64,000 bases of DNA from Lunatibacter salilacus. Lineage in GTDB: Bacteria > Bacteroidota > Bacteroidia > Cytophagales > Cyclobacteriaceae. The notes under the pieces are model-generated. The model did no database searches and was not told where the DNA came from. It was given only the letters and a program-made list of their open reading frames with translations. The translations under genes were made by a program, and so were the position numbers. Every line of letters starts with the position of its first letter. The stretch's first letter is position 1. The stretch covers positions 186,001 to 250,000 of the forward strand of contig NZ_VOLC01000003.1 of NCBI RefSeq assembly GCF_009797935.1. Reading direction: 5' to 3'. Below, piece after piece: positions 1 to 7,174 of this stretch.

Positions 1-544
1 TATCGGTCCACACGATCGTTTTGATCCCGCTTTTAAAGGTATATAGCCATATGAGTGTCATGGTGACAAAAACCGAGGCATAAAATGGAACTCCAAACGA
101 TTCAAAAAAAGCGATTTGAAGTACGGTAGCAGCCAGAAACAGTCTAAAGGAGGCACCAATGGTCTGAGATATCAAAAAGATCGTTGCCCCGGAAAGGTAT
201 GTTTTTTTTCCAAAACGGCTGCGAAGATATTCATAAATGGAAATCAGGTTAAGCTTATAAAAGAGGGGGATCAGGATCAAGGCTATGACTGCATAGCCAA
301 CCATATTTCCCATAACAAACTGCAAATAGGACCAATTCGTGTTGCCAACTTCTCCTGGGACGGATATAAAGGTGACTCCCGAAAGCGAGGCCCCAACCAT
401 GCCAAAAGCCACCAAAAACCAGGGTGATTGCCTGTTTCCTGTGTAGAAGGTAAGACTATCTGATTTGCGGGAGGTTAGATAACTAATTAGTATCAATAAC
501 AGAAAATATCCACTGATTACTCCAAAAACTAAAGTGGGGCTCAT
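1..544 (-). CDS. Sodium:solute symporter (SSS family), 3' part cut by window edge
   Basis: The reading frame opens at an ATG at 542-544 (minus) and runs off the window, giving about 181 N-terminal residues. It starts MSPTLVFGVISGYFLLLILI and contains hydrophobic segments typical of the first helices of SSS transporters, plus the signature stretch VAFGMVGASLSGVTFISVPG. Members couple Na+ entry to uptake of sugars, amino acids or similar solutes across the inner membrane; the substrate cannot be read here. It diverges from the GH3/beta-lactamase gene at 679 with a 134-bp gap. In some Bacteroidota an SSS transporter imports peptidoglycan amino sugars, so a shared role with the GH3 gene is possible but inferred. 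Confidence 0.85.
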   Translation of the reverse strand, partial: MSPTLVFGVISGYFLLLILISYLTSRKSDSLTFYTGNRQSPWFLVAFGMVGASLSGVTFISVPGEVGNTNWSYLQFVMGNMVGYAVIALILIPLFYKLNLISIYEYLRSRFGKKTYLSGATIFLISQTIGASFRLFLAATVLQIAFFESFGVPFYASVFVTMTLIWLYTFKSGIKTIVWTD

Positions 545-678
545 AAGGGTGTGTTTTTTCGCAAATAAAGAGTTGACACGAAATAAAGCGTCAAGATAAA
601 GAATTTCTATCAGCTTGGATTATTCCAACGGATTAAATACCGTAACTTGCCGGATCATTATTTAGGAATGCAGTAGTT

Positions 679-3600
679 ATGAATCGATTAATTTATTTGC
701 GGCGTTACTACCCTTTGGGGTTGTTTGATATATGTTTTACACGTCGTTGGGTTTTAAGTCTATTATTTCTCTCAGCATTTGTGTTTAGATCTGCTGGACA
801 GCATTCCTCTCCTCCCTTTTTGCACCTATCCCAGGATAAGGTAGAGTGGGTATCACAGATGTTTTCCTCGCTTAATACGGAAGAAAAGATTGCGCAGTTA
901 ATCATGGTTCCGGTGTATTCCAACAAGGATCAGGTTCATATAGACTCCATCAGCAGATTGGTTACGACCCATAAAATTGGGGGTATGATTTTTTTTCAGG
1001 GGGGACCTGTTAGGCAAGCGAACATGATCAACAGGTACCAGCAGGAATCAAAAATCCCCCTTATGGTCAGTATCGATGGAGAATGGGGGCTTGCTATGCG
1101 TCTGGACAGTACGGTGCGGTTTCCTTACCAAATGGCTCTGGGGGCCATTCAGGACAATAGTCTGATCTATGATATGGGGAAAGAAATTGCCAGTCAAACC
1201 AAGCGGGCGGGATTGCAGGTAAATTTTGCACCTGTGGTAGACATAAACAACAATGCTGCTAACCCGGTAATCGGATTTAGATCATTTGGGGAAGTCCAGG
1301 AAAACGTAAGTCTTAAATCCATTGCCTACATGAAGGGCATGCAAGATAACCAAGTATTGGCCTCGGCCAAGCATTTTCCCGGCCATGGGGATACGAATGT
1401 GGACTCCCATTATGGATTGCCAGTTATCCATTTTTCAAAGAAGCGTTTAGAAGACGTGGAGTTATACCCATTTAGGGAATTGATTAAGCAAGGCCTTGGC
1501 AGTATCATGGTTGCCCATATGCAGATTCCCGTGTTGGATGATACTCCGAACCTGGCATCAACCCTATCAAGGCCTATTGTGAATGGTTTGCTTAAGGAAG
1601 AAATGGGTTATGAGGGGTTGGTTTTTACCGATGCCCTAAATATGCAGGGAGTAGCGAAATTTTATGAACCGGGAGTAGTGGACGTGAAAGCCCTACTGGC
1701 AGGGAATGACATGCTGCTGAATACCATGAACGTTTCGGCGACCATCCGTGAAGTTAAAAAGGCATTGGATGCGGGGGAAATCACCATAGAGGAAATCGAT
1801 ATACGGGTCAAAAAGGTTCTCAAAGCTAAAGCTTGGCTTGGACTTGATAATTGGCAACCAATAGAAACACAATCGCTAATTCAAGATCTAAACAATTCCG
1901 AAGCGAAAAACCTAACCCGAAAACTGGTGGCTAATTCCTTGACACTATTGCGAAACACCAACGATTTGCTTCCAATTAAAAATTTGGGAGAAATTAAAAT
2001 CGCATCCCTGGCCATGGGGGTAGGGGAGAAGACTTCTTTTCAAAGAGGGCTGGAGCGCTATGCACCTATTGAGCATTTTTTTCTATCCAAGGATGCCACT
2101 CTGGATGACTTAAATGTACTTAAAAAAGACTTGGACAAATTTGACATCATATTGGTTGGCGTTCATGGGCTACAGTTAAAGGCTGGCGGGTCAAATTTCG
2201 GGATTACTCCGGAGATGAACCTAATGCTTAAGGAATTAAATGCTACGAAAAAAATGGTAGTATCTGTTTTTGGAAATATATACAGTTTGGAAAGTCTGGT
2301 TGACCTCCCCCACTCCCATGGGGTGATCGGAGCGTATCAGGAAACTGAGGATACCCAAGACCTGGTCTCGCAGCTGATATTTGGAGGGATTGGAGCCAAA
2401 GGTAGGCTGCCAGTGACGGTTTCCTCCTATTTTAAAGTAGGGGCTGGATTGGATTCCCAAGGCGGAATTCGGGTGGCTTACTCATTGCCCGAAGATATCG
2501 GCATCGCATCTCATCAGTTGCAAGGTATTGATTCCCTGATTGAATTGGCAATTAGGGAAAAAGCCATTCCCGGTGCGCAAGTGTTGGTAGCCAAGGGCGG
2601 TCAGGTTTTTTATCACAAAGCGTTTGGAACCCATACGTATGATTCATTGCAGGAGGTGAAGTTGGACGATATCTATGATTTAGCTTCTTTAACTAAGGTT
2701 AGTACATCCTTGGCGGCTTTTATGTACTTGAAAGGGGAGGGTAGGTTTGATGAAAACCAAACCTTGGGACACTATTTCCCTATGGCACGGGGGACCAACA
2801 AGGAGGAACTGAAATATTCGGACATCTTGACGCACCAAGCGGGGTTACGGTCGTGGATTCCTTTTTGGCAAAGCACGGTCAGGAAAAGCGGAAAATTCAA
2901 GTGGTTTACAATGAAAAGTGACTCTTCGGCAAGATTTCCGATTAGGGTGGCTGACAACCTCTATATTCACCGTAATTATTCAAAAAGAATATATCGTGAG
3001 ATTATGGATTCTCCGGTAGATCCGAGTCAGGGTTATGTGTACAGTGATTTATCTTTTATCCTGGCACCTGCCTTGGTAGAGGAAATTTCGGGGGTTCCAT
3101 TTGAAGCTTTCCTCAGGAAAAACATCTTTGATCCGTTAGGTGCACAGCATTTGGTGTTTAATCCGTATGCAAATTATGAATTAGCTGATGTGGTTGAGAC
3201 GGAGTATGATTCCCTATTCAGGAGGCAATTGTTGCATCGGACTGTCCATGATGAAGGTGCGGCGATGATGGGTGGAATTAGCGGACATGCAGGACTCTTT
3301 GGCAACGCCAATGATTTGGCAAAACTGATGCACCTCTACCTATATGACGGGAAATATGGAGATCAGCAGATCATTGGTCAAGGCATCGTACACCAATACG
3401 GCAAATGTGTGCATTGCGAGTCAGGTAATTACCGCGCCATGGGATTTGACAGGCCAAACCGTCCCGGCGACCCTTCCGGAAATGCAGCGCCGAGTGCGCC
3501 GGCTTCAAGTTTTGGACATACAGGGTTCACAGGTACCTATGCCTGGATAGATCCGGTTAACGACCTAGTCTATATCTTCCTATCCAATAGAGTAAATCCA

Positions 3601-3699
3601 ACCAGAGAAAACCGAAAGCTGTACCAGTTAAATACCCGCACCAATGTAATGGAAGTGGTGTATCAGGCATTGAAAGCCAACGGGTTGTATGTAAAATGA
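679..3699 (+). CDS. Two-domain GH3 beta-N-acetylglucosaminidase / serine beta-lactamase-fold enzyme
   Basis: This 1006-residue exported protein has a signal-like segment at about residues 22-41. The first half is a glycoside hydrolase family 3 domain of the NagZ type. It carries the KHFPGHGDTNVDSH loop (from about residue 231) that supplies the NagZ acid/base histidine, and FTDALNMQG with the likely nucleophile Asp318. A GH3 C-terminal-like region follows. The last 370 residues are a class C beta-lactamase-like domain with SLTK at 670-673, a YSD motif, and HTG near 947. Known relatives remove GlcNAc from muropeptides; the hydrolase half may act on peptide or ester bonds, but its substrate is unknown. 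The fusion recurs in Bacteroidota. It diverges from a symporter at 1-544. Confidence 0.9.
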   Translation: MNRLIYLRRYYPLGLFDICFTRRWVLSLLFLSAFVFRSAGQHSSPPFLHLSQDKVEWVSQMFSSLNTEEKIAQLIMVPVYSNKDQVHIDSISRLVTTHKIGGMIFFQGGPVRQANMINRYQQESKIPLMVSIDGEWGLAMRLDSTVRFPYQMALGAIQDNSLIYDMGKEIASQTKRAGLQVNFAPVVDINNNAANPVIGFRSFGEVQENVSLKSIAYMKGMQDNQVLASAKHFPGHGDTNVDSHYGLPVIHFSKKRLEDVELYPFRELIKQGLGSIMVAHMQIPVLDDTPNLASTLSRPIVNGLLKEEMGYEGLVFTDALNMQGVAKFYEPGVVDVKALLAGNDMLLNTMNVSATIREVKKALDAGEITIEEIDIRVKKVLKAKAWLGLDNWQPIETQSLIQDLNNSEAKNLTRKLVANSLTLLRNTNDLLPIKNLGEIKIASLAMGVGEKTSFQRGLERYAPIEHFFLSKDATLDDLNVLKKDLDKFDIILVGVHGLQLKAGGSNFGITPEMNLMLKELNATKKMVVSVFGNIYSLESLVDLPHSHGVIGAYQETEDTQDLVSQLIFGGIGAKGRLPVTVSSYFKVGAGLDSQGGIRVAYSLPEDIGIASHQLQGIDSLIELAIREKAIPGAQVLVAKGGQVFYHKAFGTHTYDSLQEVKLDDIYDLASLTKVSTSLAAFMYLKGEGRFDENQTLGHYFPMARGTNKEELKYSDILTHQAGLRSWIPFWQSTVRKSGKFKWFTMKSDSSARFPIRVADNLYIHRNYSKRIYREIMDSPVDPSQGYVYSDLSFILAPALVEEISGVPFEAFLRKNIFDPLGAQHLVFNPYANYELADVVETEYDSLFRRQLLHRTVHDEGAAMMGGISGHAGLFGNANDLAKLMHLYLYDGKYGDQQIIGQGIVHQYGKCVHCESGNYRAMGFDRPNRPGDPSGNAAPSAPASSFGHTGFTGTYAWIDPVNDLVYIFLSNRVNPTRENRKLYQLNTRTNVMEVVYQALKANGLYVK

Positions 3700-3794
3700 G
3701 ATTGAATGTCAATGGTTAATGGTTAATTATCAATTTATAATTCATGTCCCATATCTAACCCAATAACCATTTACTGTCACTTATCTCCATCAAG

Positions 3795-3830
3795 AAAGCA
3801 AAGATTAACATAAAAGCAAAGATTAACATA
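3795..3830. repeat. Perfect 18-bp tandem duplication
   Basis: The unit AAAGCAAAGATTAACATA occurs twice head to tail (3795-3812 and 3813-3830). It lies in the gene-free stretch 3700-4252, just before AATCGGGTTTTGGC. The complement of that string resembles GCCAAAACCCGATTCTGTCA near 62736 in the other repeat-rich gap. Confidence 0.85.
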
Positions 3831-3907
3831 ATCGGGTTTTGGCATAAAATGAATGGCACCACAACCATCCTGGCGGCCAAAACGAAAACTGAAATATGTC
3901 TTCTATA

Positions 3908-3961
3908 CCTGGGGCTCCGCTGCCGCTACACCCCAGGCTACTGATTTCACCCCTTTGGGGC
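3908..3961. repeat. REP-like palindromic element
   Basis: CCTGGGG (3908-3914) pairs with CCCCAGG (3931-3937) around a GC-rich loop. A second small palindrome, CCCCTTTGGGG, follows at about 3950-3960. The composition is much more GC-rich than the flanks. Two adjacent short palindromes in a gene-free stretch resemble a REP/BIME-type extragenic element. No transposase is nearby. It could also act as a transcript-end structure for the upstream gene. Confidence 0.55.
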
Positions 3962-4039
3962 TATCTTGAATTGAGAATTCAACTAATCGTTCATACACCC
4001 CTAGTATCCACCCGTATCAATTCATAACCCATCATTTAT

Positions 4040-4200
4040 CACTAATCCAATATCAATTTAAAATATTTCGGCCGTAGGCTATATTTCTACAATATTTCAA
4101 TTTAGTATCCTATCAATATCCAATATCTACCAATATCATTTTTCCATATATCGGCCGTAGGCCTTATATCCACTATATATCGGCCGTAGGCCATATATCC
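4040..4200. repeat. AT-rich intergenic repeat with three TCGGCCGTAGGC palindromes
   Basis: The near-palindrome TCGGCCGTAGGC(C/T) occurs at 4068-4080, 4151-4163 and 4180-4192. The last two are in 29-bp register and flanked by ATATAT and TATATCC. The spacers are AT-rich strings such as AATATTTC and CAATATC. The same family recurs in inverted orientation at 62460-62590. No coding potential was found in 3700-4252. Confidence 0.75.
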
Positions 4201-4252
4201 GTCCCCACTCCCCAACTTCCACCTCTAGAAAAAAAATTGAATAACCGTCAAT

Positions 4253-4657
4253 CTACATATTAGCCAGTTTTTCCTTAAGGTCTTTAATTTTATCCATCGT
4301 TAGCGGTTTGAAGATGTACCCGCTGACATAGTCATAGGCATTTGCCCTATCTATTTCATCCTGATTTATGGAGGAAGAAACAACAAAAATCCGTATACCA
4401 TGGATGTCCATTCCCCTATTTTTAAATTCCTCTAAAAACTGCCAACCGTTCATAATAGGCATATTGATATCCAGAAGAATGACATTGGGAAGAGTTTCAC
4501 CATTTTCAATTATCTTAGACAAACCATCTATTGCTTCTTGGCCATTTTTATAAAAGAGATTATCCTCAGAAAAGGAAGAATACTCAAATAATTTTTTAAT
4601 CCCAAAATTATAAAGTGGGTCATCGTCTACTACACAGGCAATTTTTATTTCAGGCAT
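4253..4657 (-). CDS. Single-domain CheY-like response regulator
   Basis: This 134-residue protein is only a receiver domain, with no DNA-binding or output domain. The acidic pocket is Asp11-Asp13, the phosphoacceptor is Asp63 in LLDINMP, the switch Ser is about 94 in VVSSS, and the conserved Lys is 117 in FKPL. Such stand-alone receivers in Bacteroidota typically take part in phosphorelays with hybrid or PAS/GAF kinases. No kinase is adjacent; the nearest in this window is at 59918-62287, so the partner is unknown. It sits alone between two gene-free stretches. Confidence 0.92.
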   Translation of the reverse strand: MPEIKIACVVDDDPLYNFGIKKLFEYSSFSEDNLFYKNGQEAIDGLSKIIENGETLPNVILLDINMPIMNGWQFLEEFKNRGMDIHGIRIFVVSSSINQDEIDRANAYDYVSGYIFKPLTMDKIKDLKEKLANM

Positions 4658-4960
4658 AAAAGTTTTGGTTAAATTTATCAGCTTGCCAACACCAAATACA
4701 GGTTGTATTTTTAAAAGGAGTTTATCTACCTTAAATTACAATTTAATAATGAGAAGAAATGTAGGAAATTTTATTTAGGTATCCCAATACTAGGTTAAGA
4801 AAGGGGATATTAATTTTCAAAATTTCAAATTTCATTTATAGAAGATGTGAATAATAGGCCATATGTTGATTATAGTAAATAAAATTTTGGGAAGGGTACG
4901 CATCTTATTTTTTTTCGTTAATTTCGAAGGTAAAATAAAGCTAGATTAAATTCCCAACCT
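4658..4960. other. Gene-free AT-rich stretch
   Basis: The 303 bp lie between the divergent response regulator and Dabb lipoprotein genes. I see no ORF of note, hairpin with T-tract, or clear TTTG-N19-TAnnTTTG promoter. It presumably holds the two start regions. Confidence 0.5.
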
Positions 4961-5392
4961 ATGAAAAGACAGTATTTTCAAATCAGCTTGCTGCTGATAA
5001 GTTGCTTAGTTTGGTCATGTAGCCAACCGGCCTCAGACCAGCAGTCCAATGAAATGACTTCACCAGATAAAACAGCTACAATGGATAAACCATTATTAAG
5101 ACACGTAGTACTCTTTAAGTTCAAAGATGAAACTTCCGCTGAGGATGTCAAAAAAGTGGAGGATGCCTTCATAGCCCTAGGAGATCAGATTCCAGAAATC
5201 CGGGATTTCGAATGGGGTACAAACAACAGTCCTGAAGGTCTGAACAAAGGCCTTACCCATTGTTTTTTTGTAACGTTCGAAAGTGAGGAAGACAGGGAGA
5301 TTTATCTTCCCCATCCAGCGCATAAAGCCTTCGTGGACGTGCTTAGTCCCCACCTAGACGACGTTACAGTCGTAGATTATTGGGCAAAATAG
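4961..5392 (+). CDS. Dabb (stress-responsive A/B barrel) domain lipoprotein
   Basis: This 143-residue protein has a type II signal peptide with lipobox LVWSC (Cys20), so it is probably membrane-anchored. The mature part begins with a low-complexity linker and then LLRHVVLFKFKDETSAEDVK, the typical start of a Dabb ferredoxin-like barrel (about residues 46-142). The family is dimeric and its biochemical role in bacteria is mostly unknown. The gene ends 6 bp before a bidirectional terminator at 5399-5428. It stands alone on the plus strand, opposite RND operon 1. Confidence 0.88.
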   Translation: MKRQYFQISLLLISCLVWSCSQPASDQQSNEMTSPDKTATMDKPLLRHVVLFKFKDETSAEDVKKVEDAFIALGDQIPEIRDFEWGTNNSPEGLNKGLTHCFFVTFESEEDREIYLPHPAHKAFVDVLSPHLDDVTVVDYWAK

Positions 5393-5398
5393 AAAAAA

Positions 5399-5428
5399 GC
5401 GGTAAGATTATCTTACCGCTTTTTTTTT
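5399..5428. terminator. Bidirectional intrinsic terminator
   Basis: The stem GCGGTAAGA (5399-5407) / TCTTACCGC (5411-5419) has a 3-nt loop and is followed by nine T on the plus strand; A-runs before it give a T-run on the minus strand. It ends the Dabb gene and the convergent RND operon 1. The stop codon of the minus-strand ACP-like gene (5413-5415) lies inside the stem. Confidence 0.9.
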
Positions 5429-5649
5429 AATACTATTTTTATAAGATCCACAGGACGTTGTATTTTTTTCCAATCCACTTCTATTTCGATACCCAACATA
5501 TATTCAGCCTCGAAAATTAAGCCATAGACAAAAATTTCATCCATGTTTAAGTGGTGGTAGAAGTTTTTTTCTTTGAGATTTCCTGTAAGATGTATGCCAT
5601 AACTACGGAAAAGCATTATAAGCTTTCTGAATTTTATGATTTTCTTCAC
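5413..5649 (-). CDS. Acyl-carrier-protein-like small protein lacking the carrier serine
   Basis: This 78-residue protein aligns by eye with the ACP fold: a first helix, then HLNMDEIFVYGLIFEAE in the place of the ACP helix II motif DSL-x-x-VELV, and GIEIEVDWKKIQRPVDLIKI matching the ACP C-terminal half. Where ACPs carry the phosphopantetheine serine there is Glu38. It is clearly paralogous to the 76-residue protein at 49884-50114: 22 of 43 positions between residues 7 and 49 are identical by eye. Both are the last gene of an RND efflux operon. It starts 42 bp after the outer-membrane factor gene, and its stop codon lies within the terminator stem. Function unknown; it may be a non-acylated ACP-like binding protein. 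Confidence 0.75.
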   Translation of the reverse strand: MKKIIKFRKLIMLFRSYGIHLTGNLKEKNFYHHLNMDEIFVYGLIFEAEYMLGIEIEVDWKKIQRPVDLIKIVLKKKR

Positions 5650-5691
5650 TTAGAAACACTTTGTAGGATAATGACCATAAAAAGAGGAATT

Positions 5692-7128
5692 TTACATCCA
5701 ACCTCCACCCAGGGCTTTATATAAGTCGACGTAGCTTTGAAATTGCTCAACCCTCAGCTTAACAAAATCTAATTCAGCTTCCAGAGACCTGCTCTGTGAA
5801 TTAATGACGTCCAGGTAATCGGCATATCCTATTTTAAACATGGTAGATGAATTTTCAATTGACCGTTTTTGCACAATTACTTCATCTGTTTTTAATAAAA
5901 TTTGATCGGATAAGTATTGATAATCATTTATAAAGCCCATTACCTCCAAATACCCTCGTAACACAGTTTGCTCAAAATTGTACAGTGCAATTTTTTGTTC
6001 AGCTTTGGCTGTTTGGTACATTGCGTCAATTCGCTTTCTGTTAAAGATTGGAGCGCTCAGTCCACCTCCTACATGATAAATCGCAGAAGCTGGATTTAAA
6101 AACAAACGGCTAAAATCAAAGGCATTATATCCCACCAATCCTGACAGGTTTAAACTGGGAAAAAAGGCAGTTCTGGCGATTCCCACCTCCAAATGTTGAG
6201 CCTGAAGATTCATCTCAGCAGCCCGGATATCCGGCCGCATTCGTATAAGATCAGCAGGAACACCCGCTTCTATTACTTCTGGAAGCAACTCAGTCTGTTC
6301 CAATGAATTGTAAGAAAAATCAGTCGAATAGCTTCCGGTTAATTGGGACAAATTAAGTTTTGCCTGTTGCAGTTCCCGGTTTTTTTGGAGTAATAACCCC
6401 TTTGAGTTCAACAAAAGTGCCTCAAATTGGTCAAGGGAAAGCTGGCTGTCCTGTCCCGCCTCTTTCAAACTTTTCCCCAATTCGAAAGCGTCCTCTTGAA
6501 CAGAGATATTTTTATTCAATATCATTATTTGTTCCTCCAATCCGGAAATTAAAAAATAGGTAGTTGCGATGTTCGCAATAAGATTTGTTTGCGTAAAACG
6601 AAGCATCTCCTCAGATTCCAAGTATCGCATCAGGGCTTGTCTTTTCCTCATTTTGAGCTTCCCCCAGATATCCACTTCCCAGCTAAAATCCAAACCTATC
6701 AAGAAATCCCTGTAGGGATCTGGTATCATTTTGTCCTCGGGCACGGTTGGGGATAAATTTGAATCCGTATTTCCCACTCCATCCATGGTGTATTCACCAA
6801 ATCTTCGAACTCCCGTACTTGCTTGAAGATTCAATTCCGGCAATCTCCCCAGCCTTGCTTGACGGAGACTTGCTTGGGAAATTTGAATTCTATAAAGTGT
6901 TTTTAATACATCCTGATTTTGGGAAAGCCCATCCTGAATTAGCTCTTTCAGCGCTTCATCCCTGAAAAAGGATTCCCAGGAAATCATGGCCCAATTAGCT
7001 GAATCTTTTTTTAATGCATCATTAACATAGGTAACAGGGATGGCAGGCTGTGTCAAAATCTGCTCAGCAGTATTGCAGCTAAAACTAAATGCAATTGCGA
7101 CGAGTATATATATCGTGTAATTATTCAT
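5692..7128 (-). CDS. RND efflux outer-membrane factor, NodT/OprM-type lipoprotein
   Basis: The 478-residue protein has a lipobox FSFSC (Cys18), the standard length for OprM-like channels, and two repeated coiled-coil/beta modules. Recognisable family motifs are FSWEVDIWGKLKMRK in the first half and LIRMRPDIRAAEMNLQAQ with ARTAFFPSLNLSG in the second. It would form the trimeric outer-membrane exit duct for the pump encoded 46 bp upstream. Gene order is adaptor, pump, channel, ACP-like protein, all on the minus strand and closely spaced, so probably one transcript. The exported substrate is not predictable. Confidence 0.95.
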   Translation of the reverse strand: MNNYTIYILVAIAFSFSCNTAEQILTQPAIPVTYVNDALKKDSANWAMISWESFFRDEALKELIQDGLSQNQDVLKTLYRIQISQASLRQARLGRLPELNLQASTGVRRFGEYTMDGVGNTDSNLSPTVPEDKMIPDPYRDFLIGLDFSWEVDIWGKLKMRKRQALMRYLESEEMLRFTQTNLIANIATTYFLISGLEEQIMILNKNISVQEDAFELGKSLKEAGQDSQLSLDQFEALLLNSKGLLLQKNRELQQAKLNLSQLTGSYSTDFSYNSLEQTELLPEVIEAGVPADLIRMRPDIRAAEMNLQAQHLEVGIARTAFFPSLNLSGLVGYNAFDFSRLFLNPASAIYHVGGGLSAPIFNRKRIDAMYQTAKAEQKIALYNFEQTVLRGYLEVMGFINDYQYLSDQILLKTDEVIVQKRSIENSSTMFKIGYADYLDVINSQSRSLEAELDFVKLRVEQFQSYVDLYKALGGGWM

Positions 7129-7174
7129 ATAGAAAATAATGGATTATTAGTCCCTTCATCAAGGGTACAAATTA

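Noticed and set aside
4040-4200. Possible CRISPR array
   Set aside because: The three palindromes have irregular spacing, repeats are too short and spacers are low-complexity AT strings; no cas genes are present.
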